This document shows, one piece after another, positions 1-8,273 of a DNA stretch of 21,418 nt; the first letter of the stretch is position 1, and the number at the start of each line of letters is the position of its first letter. The stretch comes from Leptospiraceae bacterium. GTDB taxonomy: Bacteria; Spirochaetota; Leptospiria; Turneriellales; Turneriellaceae. The translations under genes were made by a program, and so were the position numbers. The notes beneath the pieces were generated by a model, which searched no databases, was not told where the DNA came from, and saw nothing but the letters and a program-made list of their open reading frames with translations. The DNA is taken from contig JAEUSA010000156.1 in assembly GCA_016788945.1 (NCBI GenBank), positions 1-21,418 of the forward strand, given 5' to 3'.

Positions 1-969
1 GTATTCCTTTGCGGCCGAATATTCAAACGACAACTTCGATGACTGCACCGTCTCGCCAAAACCAATACCCCAGTGGATTGCCTTCGCCAGCGAACCATTG
101 GTCGAATGGGTGATGCCGCCGCGCAGGGCGAGAAAATGCACAGGCCAGTATTCAAACCCGTAGCGCATGCGTGTCGGAATATTCACCGCATTAACAGCAT
201 CGACGTTGAGGAAGAATTTATACGGGAAATGCATGCTCACGCCGGCGTTATATTCTTCGCGGTTATCGGCGCGCGAGACCTCGTTATCGAGACGAAACAG
301 TGGATGCAGGTTACGCGCGGCGAAACCTGCTGACATGCGGGGTAACCAGCGCAGCGCCTGGCTGTAATGCGCCGGATCAAAAGTACCGTTGAGCGCGAGG
401 TCGATGAATAATCCCTTTTGTTGTTGTGGATAACTCGTCACCTGCGGAGAACTGAGGAAATCAGCGCCAAACCATTTGACCGTAATGCCGGCATTGAGTT
501 TGCGGGCCAGCACGGGCGCACCGTAAGACAGGCCGGCGATATAAGAATACTTGCTGCCGTCGGGGAGCACGTTGATACCTTTCGATATGTACTCGTTATC
601 CTGCGCGCGGTTCATAACGCCTTGAAGACCAAGGGTACCATAGGGCAATGGAATTGCCATCATCAGCGAATGGCCGGCTACATCATTAGGCGCCCCGTGG
701 TATGAGAGACCATATTCGACATAATTAATGCCCGCCAGAGCAGCAGGATTAAAATAGACTGCAGAGATATCTGTCGCATTGGCAGTTTGCGCACTGCCCA
801 TGCCATAAGAGCGTACCCCAAGAGGGGTATTGAGCGCCGATGCAGCCGATAAAGTTGCGACTGAATCACCATCTGCCTTGACTCCGGCAAAAACAGCCAC
901 GGTCGCCAGAGGCAGGGAAACGCCGATCAATGCCCGCAAAATTTTTTGCACGTATTTGACTCGCTTCAA
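1..969 (-). CDS. PorV/UPF0164-like outer-membrane beta-barrel protein, partial (3' end off the window)
   Basis: The minus strand is open for 323 codons from a TTG at 969-967 to the window edge, so the C-terminus is missing. The TTG is preceded by GGAG at 980-977 with 7-nt spacing, a good ribosome site, and no ATG gives a better start. The protein begins with a basic stretch and a hydrophobic signal peptide (roughly residues 1-32, MKRVKYVQK then LIGVSLPLATVAVFAG). The mature N-terminus carries GVRSYGMGSAQTAN followed by DISAVYFNPAALAG, the signature I associate with PorV/PorQ/UPF0164 and FadL-like barrels. Alternating hydrophobic/polar strands follow, for example ARKLNAGITVKWFGADFLSS and RYGFEYWPVHFLALRGGI. 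Expected location is the outer membrane; substrate or partner cannot be read. It is divergent from the next gene across 179 bp. The SppA N-terminus in this window carries a related signature. Confidence 0.8.
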   Translation of the reverse strand, partial: MKRVKYVQKILRALIGVSLPLATVAVFAGVKADGDSVATLSAASALNTPLGVRSYGMGSAQTANATDISAVYFNPAALAGINYVEYGLSYHGAPNDVAGHSLMMAIPLPYGTLGLQGVMNRAQDNEYISKGINVLPDGSKYSYIAGLSYGAPVLARKLNAGITVKWFGADFLSSPQVTSYPQQQKGLFIDLALNGTFDPAHYSQALRWLPRMSAGFAARNLHPLFRLDNEVSRADNREEYNAGVSMHFPYKFFLNVDAVNAVNIPTRMRYGFEYWPVHFLALRGGITHSTNGSLAKAIHWGIGFGETVQSSKLSFEYSAAKEY

Positions 970-1148
970 AAATGTACTCCGTACTAAACTGAGAGCCGCG
1001 ATAAATACCGCGACACAGGTTTGGCACCTTACAGTAACTGACGTTGCCGTCAACTAAAAAGACGCAGCTTCTGCTGATAACGGACAGATTTCTTGCGGTT
1101 AATTTCCAGTTCTGCTTTACCGTCTATGTTTTGCAGCTTCTGTGCATT
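970..1148. promoter_or_regulatory. Divergent intergenic region between two outer-membrane protein genes
   Basis: This segment separates two outward-facing genes and must hold at least one promoter. On the minus strand a TTGACG (1053-1048) lies 16 nt upstream of a weak TAAGGT (1031-1026), about 57 nt before the TTG start; this is only a suggestion of a promoter. No convincing plus-strand promoter or ribosome site was seen. The plus reading frame stays open back to a TTG at 1044, so the next gene could start further upstream than I chose. Confidence 0.3.
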
Positions 1149-2318
1149 GTGTTCAACCTGCATCGCCTGAATAGACTGCTGGCGTTCGTCGTTTTGCTGT
1201 GCATTCCGCTGCATAGGGCATCTGCACTCTATCAGGAATACCAGCTCGCCGGCAGCATTGCCGCCGCCCCAGGTTATTCATTTGCTACTGCACAATATCG
1301 TTTATACGCAAATGAAGCCTTATTAAAGAAAGATTTTCTCGCCTTTGAATATGATCTCGATTCGCTCTATACCGATTACGCGTACGCGCTCAGTCCATAC
1401 GTTCGCCTTGGTGTTGCCGGCAAGGCACATGTATTTGATTATCAGAATCTCAATCACATCGTCGATGCGGGCAGCGGTGCAGAAACCAAGTCCGTCTCGC
1501 TCAACGCCCCCTACTGGCGCGGACAATTTTACGGTGAAGCACGTTACCATGCCTTCGCGCTGCGTTACCTTGCCGGCGCGCAGAGATATTATCTCAGCGG
1601 TCGAGAAACAGCGAATACCCAGCTCACCGTCGCCTCGCCGGGCATTGCCGTCATCCATGGTGCACAATTTGGTTACTGGAATCTCTCGGCACCAAGGTCA
1701 TATGCGTTCACCGGGCTTGCCGCTTTCGTGGGTGTAGAGGCGCAGCACCTGAATTCTCCTTACATCTGGCAGAATTCCGGCGTGGCACTTTCGGCTTCGC
1801 GTGAACAGGTTACATTGCATGAGCTTCACCTGCGCGCCGGTGAACAATTCGCCCAGGGTACACTTTTTCTGATGGCTGCAGCACGCGCGGGTGCGGCAAA
1901 TTTTTCACTGCCCGGTGAAAGTCAGGATGTCCTCCAGTCATTCTCAGTCGGTGGACCCGAGGCGCGCTACCGCCGTCTCGCCGGCTATTCATTCTCCGAG
2001 TTTCGCGTACCTGCCTTTGGTTTGGTCAACATCGATGCGATCATACGCGCAGCTGGCCCGGTGAGCATCTGGGTGATCGCCGACGCGGCGGTATTCGACC
2101 GCGATCCATGGCGGCCTGCAGCGGCCACTGGTTTCAGCACAGGCGATTATACCGCGCGCCGTTTTCACGCCGGCGCGGGCTTCGGTTTAATCATTGATTT
2201 ACCCGATGGCATGCTCGGCAGCCGCAGCGCCTTCTTCACGCGCGCGGAGATGCCATTTTTTGCGGCGGGGGGCAACCGTTTTCAGGTGTTCGTCGGTCTG
2301 AACGGGCAGGTCTTCTAA
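1149..2318 (+). CDS. Predicted outer-membrane beta-barrel protein (surface-antigen/Omp85-C-terminal-like), function unknown
   Basis: The chosen GTG start gives a 389-aa protein beginning MFNLHRLNRLLAFVVLLC and ending its signal peptide near HRASA, ahead of LYQEYQLAG. The start is uncertain: TTG at 1131 and TTG at 1044 are in frame and none has a clear ribosome site. The mature part is a series of short amphipathic strands rich in Tyr, Gly and Phe (RGQFYGEARYHAFALRYLAG, for example) and ends in a terminal phenylalanine (QVFVGLNGQVF), typical of barrels recognised by BAM. The last 120 residues (GGPEARYRRLAGYSFSEFRV, later HAGAGFGLIIDLPDG) resemble the C-terminal half-barrel of bacterial surface antigen proteins, but no POTRA domain precedes it. 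I do not recognise a specific family. It ends 3 nt before mqnC, so the two are probably cotranscribed. Confidence 0.7.
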   Translation: MFNLHRLNRLLAFVVLLCIPLHRASALYQEYQLAGSIAAAPGYSFATAQYRLYANEALLKKDFLAFEYDLDSLYTDYAYALSPYVRLGVAGKAHVFDYQNLNHIVDAGSGAETKSVSLNAPYWRGQFYGEARYHAFALRYLAGAQRYYLSGRETANTQLTVASPGIAVIHGAQFGYWNLSAPRSYAFTGLAAFVGVEAQHLNSPYIWQNSGVALSASREQVTLHELHLRAGEQFAQGTLFLMAAARAGAANFSLPGESQDVLQSFSVGGPEARYRRLAGYSFSEFRVPAFGLVNIDAIIRAAGPVSIWVIADAAVFDRDPWRPAAATGFSTGDYTARRFHAGAGFGLIIDLPDGMLGSRSAFFTRAEMPFFAAGGNRFQVFVGLNGQVF

Positions 2319-2321
2319 ACC

Positions 2322-3398
2322 GTGGATAAGCGCATTGAAAAAATTCTCGATTCCGTACTCGCTGGCAATCGCCTGAGTACAGCCGATGCGCTGGTATTGT
2401 GGCGCGAGGGCAACTTTCGCGATCTCGGTAACGCTGCGCACGAAATACGCAACCGCTTCAACGCTGCAGATGAAGTCAGCTATACCGCATTCCGCGTCGT
2501 CAACTACACTAATTACTGCAATATCGAATGTTCTTTTTGTTCATTCATGGATGAAGTCGGCTCGGGCAAAGGGTATAATCTTTCAAAAGAAGAAATCTTG
2601 CGCAAAGTCGAAGAGGCGATAAAACTCGAAGCTCCGCAGCTTTTTCTTCAAGGTGGAGTTAATCCTGACCTGCCTTTCTCTTACTATACGGATACTCTAC
2701 AGGCAGTCCGCGAAACCTTCCCCGATGTGCATATCCGCGCATTTTCACCGGTTGAAGTGCTCTACATGGAAAAACTCATCGGCCGGGAGCTGAGCGACGT
2801 TTTTTCGCTCTTGAAAGCAGCGGGTATGCACAGCTTTCCGGGCGCCGGGGCAGAAATTCTCACCGACCGCATGCGCGACATTCTTTCACCCAAAAAAGCA
2901 TCGACGACCGATTGGTTGCGCGCCATGGAAACGGCGCAACGTTCGGGCATGAAAAGCTCGACAAACATTGTGTGGGGAAGCGAAGAGCAAGATGAGGAAA
3001 TTATCGCTCACCTCGACGCGCTGCGTAATCTACAGGATAAAACGCATGGTGTGCTTTCTTTTGTACCCTGGACATTTCAGGCACAGACAAAAAAATTCCG
3101 TCTGCGCAAAGTGCCGCCGCATGAATATCTGAAGATGGTTTCTTTGAGCCGCTTATTCTTCGATAACATACCACACATTGAAGTATCGATCATGGTCGCG
3201 GGAAAACAACTTGGCGAACTGGCCCTGCACTTCGGTGCAGACGATATCAATTCACCGGTCATCGAAGAAAATGTTTTGCGTTCGTTCGGGCTTAAATCGG
3301 TCGAAGAGTCAGAGCGCTTCATCAGCGAAGCCGGTTTTAAGCCGATACGGCGCAGCTTCAGTTATGTCCGTGGGGCGAAGACAGACACAACGCCTTGA
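2322..3398 (+). CDS. mqnC: Cyclic dehypoxanthinylfutalosine synthase (MqnC), radical SAM
   Basis: MqnC is the radical SAM enzyme that cyclises dehypoxanthine futalosine in the futalosine route to menaquinone. The 358-aa protein (GTG start) has the CX3CX2C cluster motif with Cys66, Cys70 and Cys73 (YCNIECSFC), then FLQGGVNPDL, the AFSPVEV strand, SFPGAGAEIL and a C-terminal block FGADDINSPVIEENV. Its paralogue MqnE shares the fold. The SPKK after the GAGAEIL block, the VPWTFQ segment and the GFKPIRRSFSY end fit MqnC better from my memory of the two families. GTG lies 3 nt after the upstream barrel gene's stop. No other menaquinone gene is in the window, so the rest of the pathway must be elsewhere. 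An MqnE assignment is the main alternative. Confidence 0.8.
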   Translation: MDKRIEKILDSVLAGNRLSTADALVLWREGNFRDLGNAAHEIRNRFNAADEVSYTAFRVVNYTNYCNIECSFCSFMDEVGSGKGYNLSKEEILRKVEEAIKLEAPQLFLQGGVNPDLPFSYYTDTLQAVRETFPDVHIRAFSPVEVLYMEKLIGRELSDVFSLLKAAGMHSFPGAGAEILTDRMRDILSPKKASTTDWLRAMETAQRSGMKSSTNIVWGSEEQDEEIIAHLDALRNLQDKTHGVLSFVPWTFQAQTKKFRLRKVPPHEYLKMVSLSRLFFDNIPHIEVSIMVAGKQLGELALHFGADDINSPVIEENVLRSFGLKSVEESERFISEAGFKPIRRSFSYVRGAKTDTTP

Positions 3399-3428
3399 CG
3401 CCGGGTCTCTTTTTCATTCCGTCACGCA

Positions 3429-4220
3429 ATGTCTTATAAATATCTCAACGTTGAAAGCCGCTCGATCGCTCTGAAGTCGGGTGCGCAGGCTGAATTCACC
3501 TTCGTTACCATCAATTCGCCCCCACTCAATGCGCTCTCGTCCGGTGTATTCCACGATCTCGATCAGCTGATCACGACACTCGAAAATGCCAAACAGCGTT
3601 TGGTCATCATTACCGGTGCGGGTAAGGCGTTTGTTGCCGGTGCCGATATCAGCGAAATGCAGGGTATGGATAAAGCCCGCGCGAAAGAATACTCGTTGCT
3701 CGGTCATAAAATATTCTCGCGCATGGAAAATTCGCCGCTCATCTTTATCGCGGCGGTGAATGGTTTCGCTTTGGGCGGCGGTCTCGAACTGGCGATGGCG
3801 TGCGATATCCGTATTCTTTCTCAGGCTGCGCAAATGGGATTGCCCGAAGCGACACTCGGGTTGATTCCGGGTTTTGGCGGCACGCAGCGCCTGCAAAGGC
3901 TCATCGGGCAAAGTGCGGCAAAATATCTTGCTCTCACCGCCGAGCGCATCAATGCTGAAGAAGCGCTGCGTCTGTCACTGGCTGCAAAAGTTGTCGAAGC
4001 CGATAAACTGATTAACGAAGCCGAAGCCCTCGCGGCAAAAATTCTCGCCCTCGGGCCCCGGGCTGCGCAAACACTGAAGACGGTAATACGCGACGGCGCA
4101 GACAAACCCTTACCCGAGGCGCTCAACTACGAAGCGGAAGAATTCTCAGCACTGTTCTATGGCACAGAAGCACAAGAAGGCCTCAGCGCGTTCCTCGAAA
4201 AACGTCCGGCAAAATTCTGA
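3429..4220 (+). CDS. Enoyl-CoA hydratase/isomerase family protein (crotonase-like)
   Basis: A 263-aa single-domain crotonase. The family hydrates trans-2-enoyl-CoA to 3-hydroxyacyl-CoA in fatty acid oxidation or short-chain acyl-CoA metabolism, in the cytoplasm. The oxyanion-hole segments KAFVAGADI (about 66-74) and NGFALGGGLELAMACD (111-126) are intact. Both glutamates needed by true hydratases are present: Glu120 in GGGLE and Glu140 in GLPEATLG, followed by IPGFGGTQRL. That supports a hydratase rather than an isomerase or inactive member; substrate length cannot be read. The start is the first ATG. No strong ribosome site is visible, and 30 nt separate it from mqnC. The next gene starts 1 nt after its stop. 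Confidence 0.88.
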   Translation: MSYKYLNVESRSIALKSGAQAEFTFVTINSPPLNALSSGVFHDLDQLITTLENAKQRLVIITGAGKAFVAGADISEMQGMDKARAKEYSLLGHKIFSRMENSPLIFIAAVNGFALGGGLELAMACDIRILSQAAQMGLPEATLGLIPGFGGTQRLQRLIGQSAAKYLALTAERINAEEALRLSLAAKVVEADKLINEAEALAAKILALGPRAAQTLKTVIRDGADKPLPEALNYEAEEFSALFYGTEAQEGLSAFLEKRPAKF

Positions 4221-4221
4221 C

Positions 4222-4896
4222 ATGGCCTTCGGCCGAAAAAAGAAAGCTAAGGCAGCCGAGACAAAATCGGCGCTTGAGGGCGCAACGTCCGATGAACTTT
4301 TCGTCGTAGATCTCGTGCGCAAAATTCAGGTAGAGCGCCTGCGCAAAACATACGATGATTTTTTCCAGAACCCTGAGTACACCAAGATTGCGAAATATTT
4401 TTTTGAGCAGATCTACGGCGCGGGCGATAAAGCCAGCCGTGATGCCGCTTTCAACAAAATCTACGAAAAATTATCCGCCGCCGTAAATGCGAAGCGTATC
4501 GTGCGCGTTACACAGCTCAAACAACTCAACGAGCTCACCGACGAACTCGACCTCAAAGTCGCTCAGCAGTTCATGCGCACTTCAAAAAAACACAACATGA
4601 CCCTCGCAGATTTCGAAAACTGCTACAAGGCTCTGAACAACCGCGCCGAGCGCGTGCAGCAGTTGCAGCTGCTCATGGAGACGACGCGTTTTTTCCACAA
4701 GTTGGCCCATATTCCACTGTTAGGCTTCGTCATCAAGCCCACGCAATTGGCGGCGCGCGCGCTCGGCGTCGAGTACATCATGGAATTTTTTATGGAGGGT
4801 TATCGTTCGTTTAAATCGGTAAAAAACGCCGAGCCGTTTATGGTAGCAATCGAAGAGCGCGAAAAAGCGTACCTCGACTCACTGCTGCCGCAATGA
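4222..4896 (+). CDS. FFLEELY-motif (DUF8198-like) protein, function unknown
   Basis: A 224-aa soluble protein. The ATG at 4222 (MAFGRKKKAK) was chosen because it follows the hydratase stop by 1 nt; the frame is open further upstream, but that would overlap the hydratase by 62 nt. The pattern matches, from memory, the FFLEELY-motif family: VERLRKTYDDFFQNPEY, then YFFEQIYGAGDKASRD (the family motif appears as FFEQIYG), then LNELTDELDL, a helical middle, and an end reading FFMEGYRSFKSV then AIEEREKAYLDSLL. It looks all-helical, with no signal peptide or clear membrane span. No biochemical function is established that I know of. Association with a fatty-acyl hydratase hints at lipid metabolism, but this is only context. 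Its last 18 nt overlap the 3' end of the convergent amidase gene. Confidence 0.72.
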   Translation: MAFGRKKKAKAAETKSALEGATSDELFVVDLVRKIQVERLRKTYDDFFQNPEYTKIAKYFFEQIYGAGDKASRDAAFNKIYEKLSAAVNAKRIVRVTQLKQLNELTDELDLKVAQQFMRTSKKHNMTLADFENCYKALNNRAERVQQLQLLMETTRFFHKLAHIPLLGFVIKPTQLAARALGVEYIMEFFMEGYRSFKSVKNAEPFMVAIEEREKAYLDSLLPQ

Positions 4897-5748
4897 TTCA
4901 TCTAACAGCGCGGTTATCAGCCGCGTGTCTGCCTGCCTTGTCGGATCACCCGCGAAACCGGGCCTTTCGGCATTGCTGCCGATGATAGCAAATCGCGTCG
5001 CCCGCCTGTAGACTTCGCTTACCTCGCCCGCAACAGGCGATCCGTGCGCTGAGTAGACGAATGTAGTACCGTCGTAAAGCACACCGTCTTCAACGCCACT
5101 GCGATTGCAGTATATGTATTTTTGCGCATAAGCCTCTGCGTATGTAGCGAGACGCTGCCGCCAGTTTTTGCTCGAGGTGAATTCGTTCGAGGCATCTAAG
5201 CCACGAGCGGGAGACGCCGAGATGACGATCACTGTTTCGGCACCGGCGGCCGATGTGACGTAGGCGAGTTCAGGATGCCAGGCATCTTCACAAATCAGGA
5301 GCGCGGTTCGACCCAATGCACCGTCGTACACCGCAAAACTATTGCCGCGCGTAAAATAGCGCTCCTCATCAAACATGCCATAGGTCGGCAGAAACATCTT
5401 GCGATGGACGTGTACCACCTCACCACCGCGTATCACGGCCGCGGCGTTATAGACCGATGCACCCTCGCCCAACGGTAAGCCAATCACCCATTCGGTCGAG
5501 CTTCTGATGCCGGTCGCCGCGAGGTCACGCGCCAGTTCGGCGAGCGCGGTCTGGGTTTCGGCTACCTCGCCGGTCAGGCTTTCGAGCAGATAACCGCTGA
5601 GCGCCAATTCGGGCAGCACGATAATATCTGCCGCATTTTCTTGCGCGGCAATCGTCCCGGCGAGAGTAATGATTGCGCGGCGGTTTGCCGCACTGTCGGC
5701 CAGCGACGGCGCAAACGGAACACAGAGAACGTTTACTGCGCCTGCCAT
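4879..5748 (-). CDS. Nitrilase-superfamily C-N hydrolase resembling the glutaminase domain of NAD synthetase
   Basis: A 289-aa cytoplasmic amidase of the nitrilase superfamily with the full Glu-Lys-Cys triad: Glu47 in VLPELALSGY, Lys117 in VHRKMFLPTYGMFDEERYF and Cys153 in LLICEDAWHPE. The wording around Lys and Cys is the type seen in the N-terminal glutaminase domain of glutamine-dependent NAD synthetase, which feeds ammonia to NadE. Here the amidase stands alone, with no synthetase domain, so it could serve a separate ammonia-dependent NadE or hydrolyse a different amide. The ATG overlaps the stop of sppA by 1 nt (TAATG), so it is the third gene of a minus-strand operon and probably translationally coupled. 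Its 3' end overlaps the opposite gene by 18 nt. Confidence 0.85.
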   Translation of the reverse strand: MAGAVNVLCVPFAPSLADSAANRRAIITLAGTIAAQENAADIIVLPELALSGYLLESLTGEVAETQTALAELARDLAATGIRSSTEWVIGLPLGEGASVYNAAAVIRGGEVVHVHRKMFLPTYGMFDEERYFTRGNSFAVYDGALGRTALLICEDAWHPELAYVTSAAGAETVIVISASPARGLDASNEFTSSKNWRQRLATYAEAYAQKYIYCNRSGVEDGVLYDGTTFVYSAHGSPVAGEVSEVYRRATRFAIIGSNAERPGFAGDPTRQADTRLITALLDESLRQQ

Positions 5749-8216
5749 TACTTGAGTTCGATGTCGTAAGGCATCAGGAACAGCATTTTCTCATCTTTAA
5801 TGCTCTCTGTCTTGCCAATCAGCCGCGTCGCTTCGCGCAGAATGCCCGGTAGCATAAGTTTACGCGGATCACCAAGCGCGAGAAGGTTTTGCGCGTCACT
5901 CGGATAAACCTGCAACTGTACATAATTTTCATCGATACCGGTTTTTTGCCTGATAATTTCGAGCGCGAGAATTAAACCACCCTGCTGGTCGGCGAGTTTT
6001 TTGGCGATTGCCTCTTTGCCACTGTATACCCTGCCCCCGGCAAGCGGCTTGATCTTTTCGGCACTCTGACCGCGGTTATCGGCAACGCGCTTGAGAAACA
6101 GATCATAGAACTCGGTAAGCTGTTCGCGTATCAGCAGGCGCTCTTCATCGGTGAACGAATCGGATTCCGTATAGATTGCCGCGTTTTTGTGCGTCTTGAA
6201 GGTATGTTTGCGCACACCCAACCAGTCGTAGAGCCCCTTGAGATTAAACTTACCGGTAAAAATACCGATCGAACCGGTAATGGAGGTATTGCTCGCGAGA
6301 ATCTGATCGCCACCGACGGCGAGGTAATAACCACCCGATGCTGCAACATTACCGAGAGAAACCACGATCGGGAAATCCGCACCCCGCGATTTTTTCACTT
6401 CGCGAATTTTATTCCACAATACATCGGAGGCAAGGCTCGACCCACCGGGTGAATCAATGCGCAGCACAAGCCCGCGGATATTGCCGTCGGTGCGGATATT
6501 TTCCAGAACTTCGAGAATGGTATCGGAACCGATGGTACCGCCGGACAACAATCCCTCTGGCCGTGATTTGCCCGACATAATTTCACCGGCGAGCACGAGC
6601 ACTGCGATGGTGGGTTTTGTGCCCCAAGTTTCATCGTAGAAGCGCGTATGCGAATACTCGACCGCAGAAATTTTCCAGTCGGGTGCGGTGAAACTTTTCG
6701 CCGTCAGCTGATTTTCCACGTCGGGTAAATATGCAATCTCATCGATGAGACCCGCTTCTTGCGCTTTTGTTGCCGTGTAGAAACCGCGGTCCATGAGACC
6801 GTCGATATTTTCACCTTTGACGCGCAGACGGCCCGCCAGAATCGCGGCCTTGAGTTCGCCGACTCCAGATTTCAGCAGGCCTTCGAGTTGTTCGCGGTCA
6901 AACTTCGACGGTTCAGAACGCGTAAACCTGTCGGGGGCAGATTTATAATCGCCCAGCGAGACAAAATCTGCTTTCACACCCACTTTGGCCAGCAGGTCTT
7001 TAACAAAGTAAGCTTCTGCCTTGAGGCCTGAGATATCGACCATCGCCGATTGCGGCATATAGATGCGGTCTGCCATGCTGGCGATATAATATTCTTTGTT
7101 GCTGGCGTTCTCGAGGTACGCGTAGACAGGTTTTTTCTGCTGGAAGGCGAGCAGTGCCGCACGCAACTCTTCGGCCTGCCCCCAACCACCGTGAAACTCG
7201 CGTCCCGTCAGGATAATACCTTTAACTTGCGCGTCTTTGCGCGCCATTTCGATTGTGCGCAATAAGTCGAGAAAGGTAAAATTTTCCGACAAGAACAGAA
7301 ATCCTTCTTGTTTGCGTTCAGGCACCGGATCATCAAGATGGATTTCAAGAAAGCGGCCGAGCGCCGAGATTCCCGTCGCATAACGCTCGCGACCGACGAG
7401 AATACCACCGCCGAGGAAGGCCCCGCTGTCGGTCGGCGTGCTCGCCTGCAAAGACAACTGGCTGATGTATTGCGCAAAACGCAGGCCGAAGAATGCGCCA
7501 TTAATCTCGCTGTAACCGCCGTAGATCGTGTTTCCCGGCCAGATCGAAGCTTCGGCGATGAACTTCGGGCGTACGGTTGACCACGAAGTCGAGGGTGCGA
7601 GGTTGATATCTGCGGATAAGGTAAGGTTCTCGGTGTATTTTCCCGGTAGCGGACGAATACCGATACCGACATCCCAGTTGGTTTCGAAAATCTCGCCGCG
7701 GAACAGTGGCTTATTCAGCGCGCGGCCCACGGCACCGATCGAGAGACGGCGCCAAGGCCTGAGGATAAAACCTAAATCCCACTGATTATAGCGGTCAAGA
7801 TAAGAAAAGGACGAACTGTACCAACTATATGATGTACCGATGGAGAGAAACGAAGTATTGATGATCCCGATACCGAGCGAATAGCGCCGTGCATAATCGT
7901 CGGTATCGCCCAAACGCCATTGCGTTGAAAAAGCGATACCCAACAGATTGAGGAATATCATATGATCGTCGAGCTTATTCTGCTGGTTACGCCCATAGAA
8001 ATAACCCAATTGCAACGCATGGTAGCCCAAGCCGGCGGGATTAAAGTAGAGGCTCGTCGTATCTTCAGAAGTGGCCACAGACTTCTGCGGCAGGTTGGGC
8101 GTGTCGATCATCCGGTTCGTTTGCAGCGAATCACTCTGTACCGGGGCTACCTGCGCCAAGAGCGGCGTCAGGGTCAGCAGCATCACAAGAAGAACAGAAA
8201 ATTGCTTTTTTAACAC
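5748..8216 (-). CDS. sppA: SppA-type S49 peptidase with an N-terminal outer-membrane-barrel-like region
   Basis: An 822-aa protein, well above the roughly 600 aa of E. coli-type double-domain SppA. The GTG start has a strong site, AGGTGA at 8226-8221. Residues 1-21 form a signal peptide. Residues about 45-290 look like a beta-barrel: TTSLYFNPAGLGY at 53-65 is the PorV/UPF0164-type signature, followed by many amphipathic strands (YSLGIGI, WDLGFIL, FIAEASI, GAFFGLRF). Two S49 domains follow, about 305-510 and 535-760. The Ser-Lys dyad is intact: Lys425 in LGDYKSAPDRF and Ser627 in NVAASGGYY. SppA degrades leftover signal peptides at the inner membrane in known bacteria. A barrel anchor would instead place the protease on the periplasmic face of the outer membrane, which is inference. 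It follows the PsbP-like gene by 57 nt and overlaps the amidase gene by 1 nt. Confidence 0.88.
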   Translation of the reverse strand: MLKKQFSVLLVMLLTLTPLLAQVAPVQSDSLQTNRMIDTPNLPQKSVATSEDTTSLYFNPAGLGYHALQLGYFYGRNQQNKLDDHMIFLNLLGIAFSTQWRLGDTDDYARRYSLGIGIINTSFLSIGTSYSWYSSSFSYLDRYNQWDLGFILRPWRRLSIGAVGRALNKPLFRGEIFETNWDVGIGIRPLPGKYTENLTLSADINLAPSTSWSTVRPKFIAEASIWPGNTIYGGYSEINGAFFGLRFAQYISQLSLQASTPTDSGAFLGGGILVGRERYATGISALGRFLEIHLDDPVPERKQEGFLFLSENFTFLDLLRTIEMARKDAQVKGIILTGREFHGGWGQAEELRAALLAFQQKKPVYAYLENASNKEYYIASMADRIYMPQSAMVDISGLKAEAYFVKDLLAKVGVKADFVSLGDYKSAPDRFTRSEPSKFDREQLEGLLKSGVGELKAAILAGRLRVKGENIDGLMDRGFYTATKAQEAGLIDEIAYLPDVENQLTAKSFTAPDWKISAVEYSHTRFYDETWGTKPTIAVLVLAGEIMSGKSRPEGLLSGGTIGSDTILEVLENIRTDGNIRGLVLRIDSPGGSSLASDVLWNKIREVKKSRGADFPIVVSLGNVAASGGYYLAVGGDQILASNTSITGSIGIFTGKFNLKGLYDWLGVRKHTFKTHKNAAIYTESDSFTDEERLLIREQLTEFYDLFLKRVADNRGQSAEKIKPLAGGRVYSGKEAIAKKLADQQGGLILALEIIRQKTGIDENYVQLQVYPSDAQNLLALGDPRKLMLPGILREATRLIGKTESIKDEKMLFLMPYDIELK

Positions 8217-8273
8217 GGCATCACCTGCGCGGATCGACCGGCCAGCGAGTCAGTCTGTCGAGCGGTTCTGCGC

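Noticed and set aside
425..433. Exact DnaA-box sequence (TGTGGATAA) on the plus strand
   Set aside because: It is single and lies inside codons of the outer-membrane protein gene, far from dnaA. One 9-mer match is weak and no cluster was seen around it.
7208..7672. Long open frame antiparallel/alternate to sppA
   Set aside because: It lies in another frame of the sppA gene, has an Arg/Ser-rich shadow composition and no domain.
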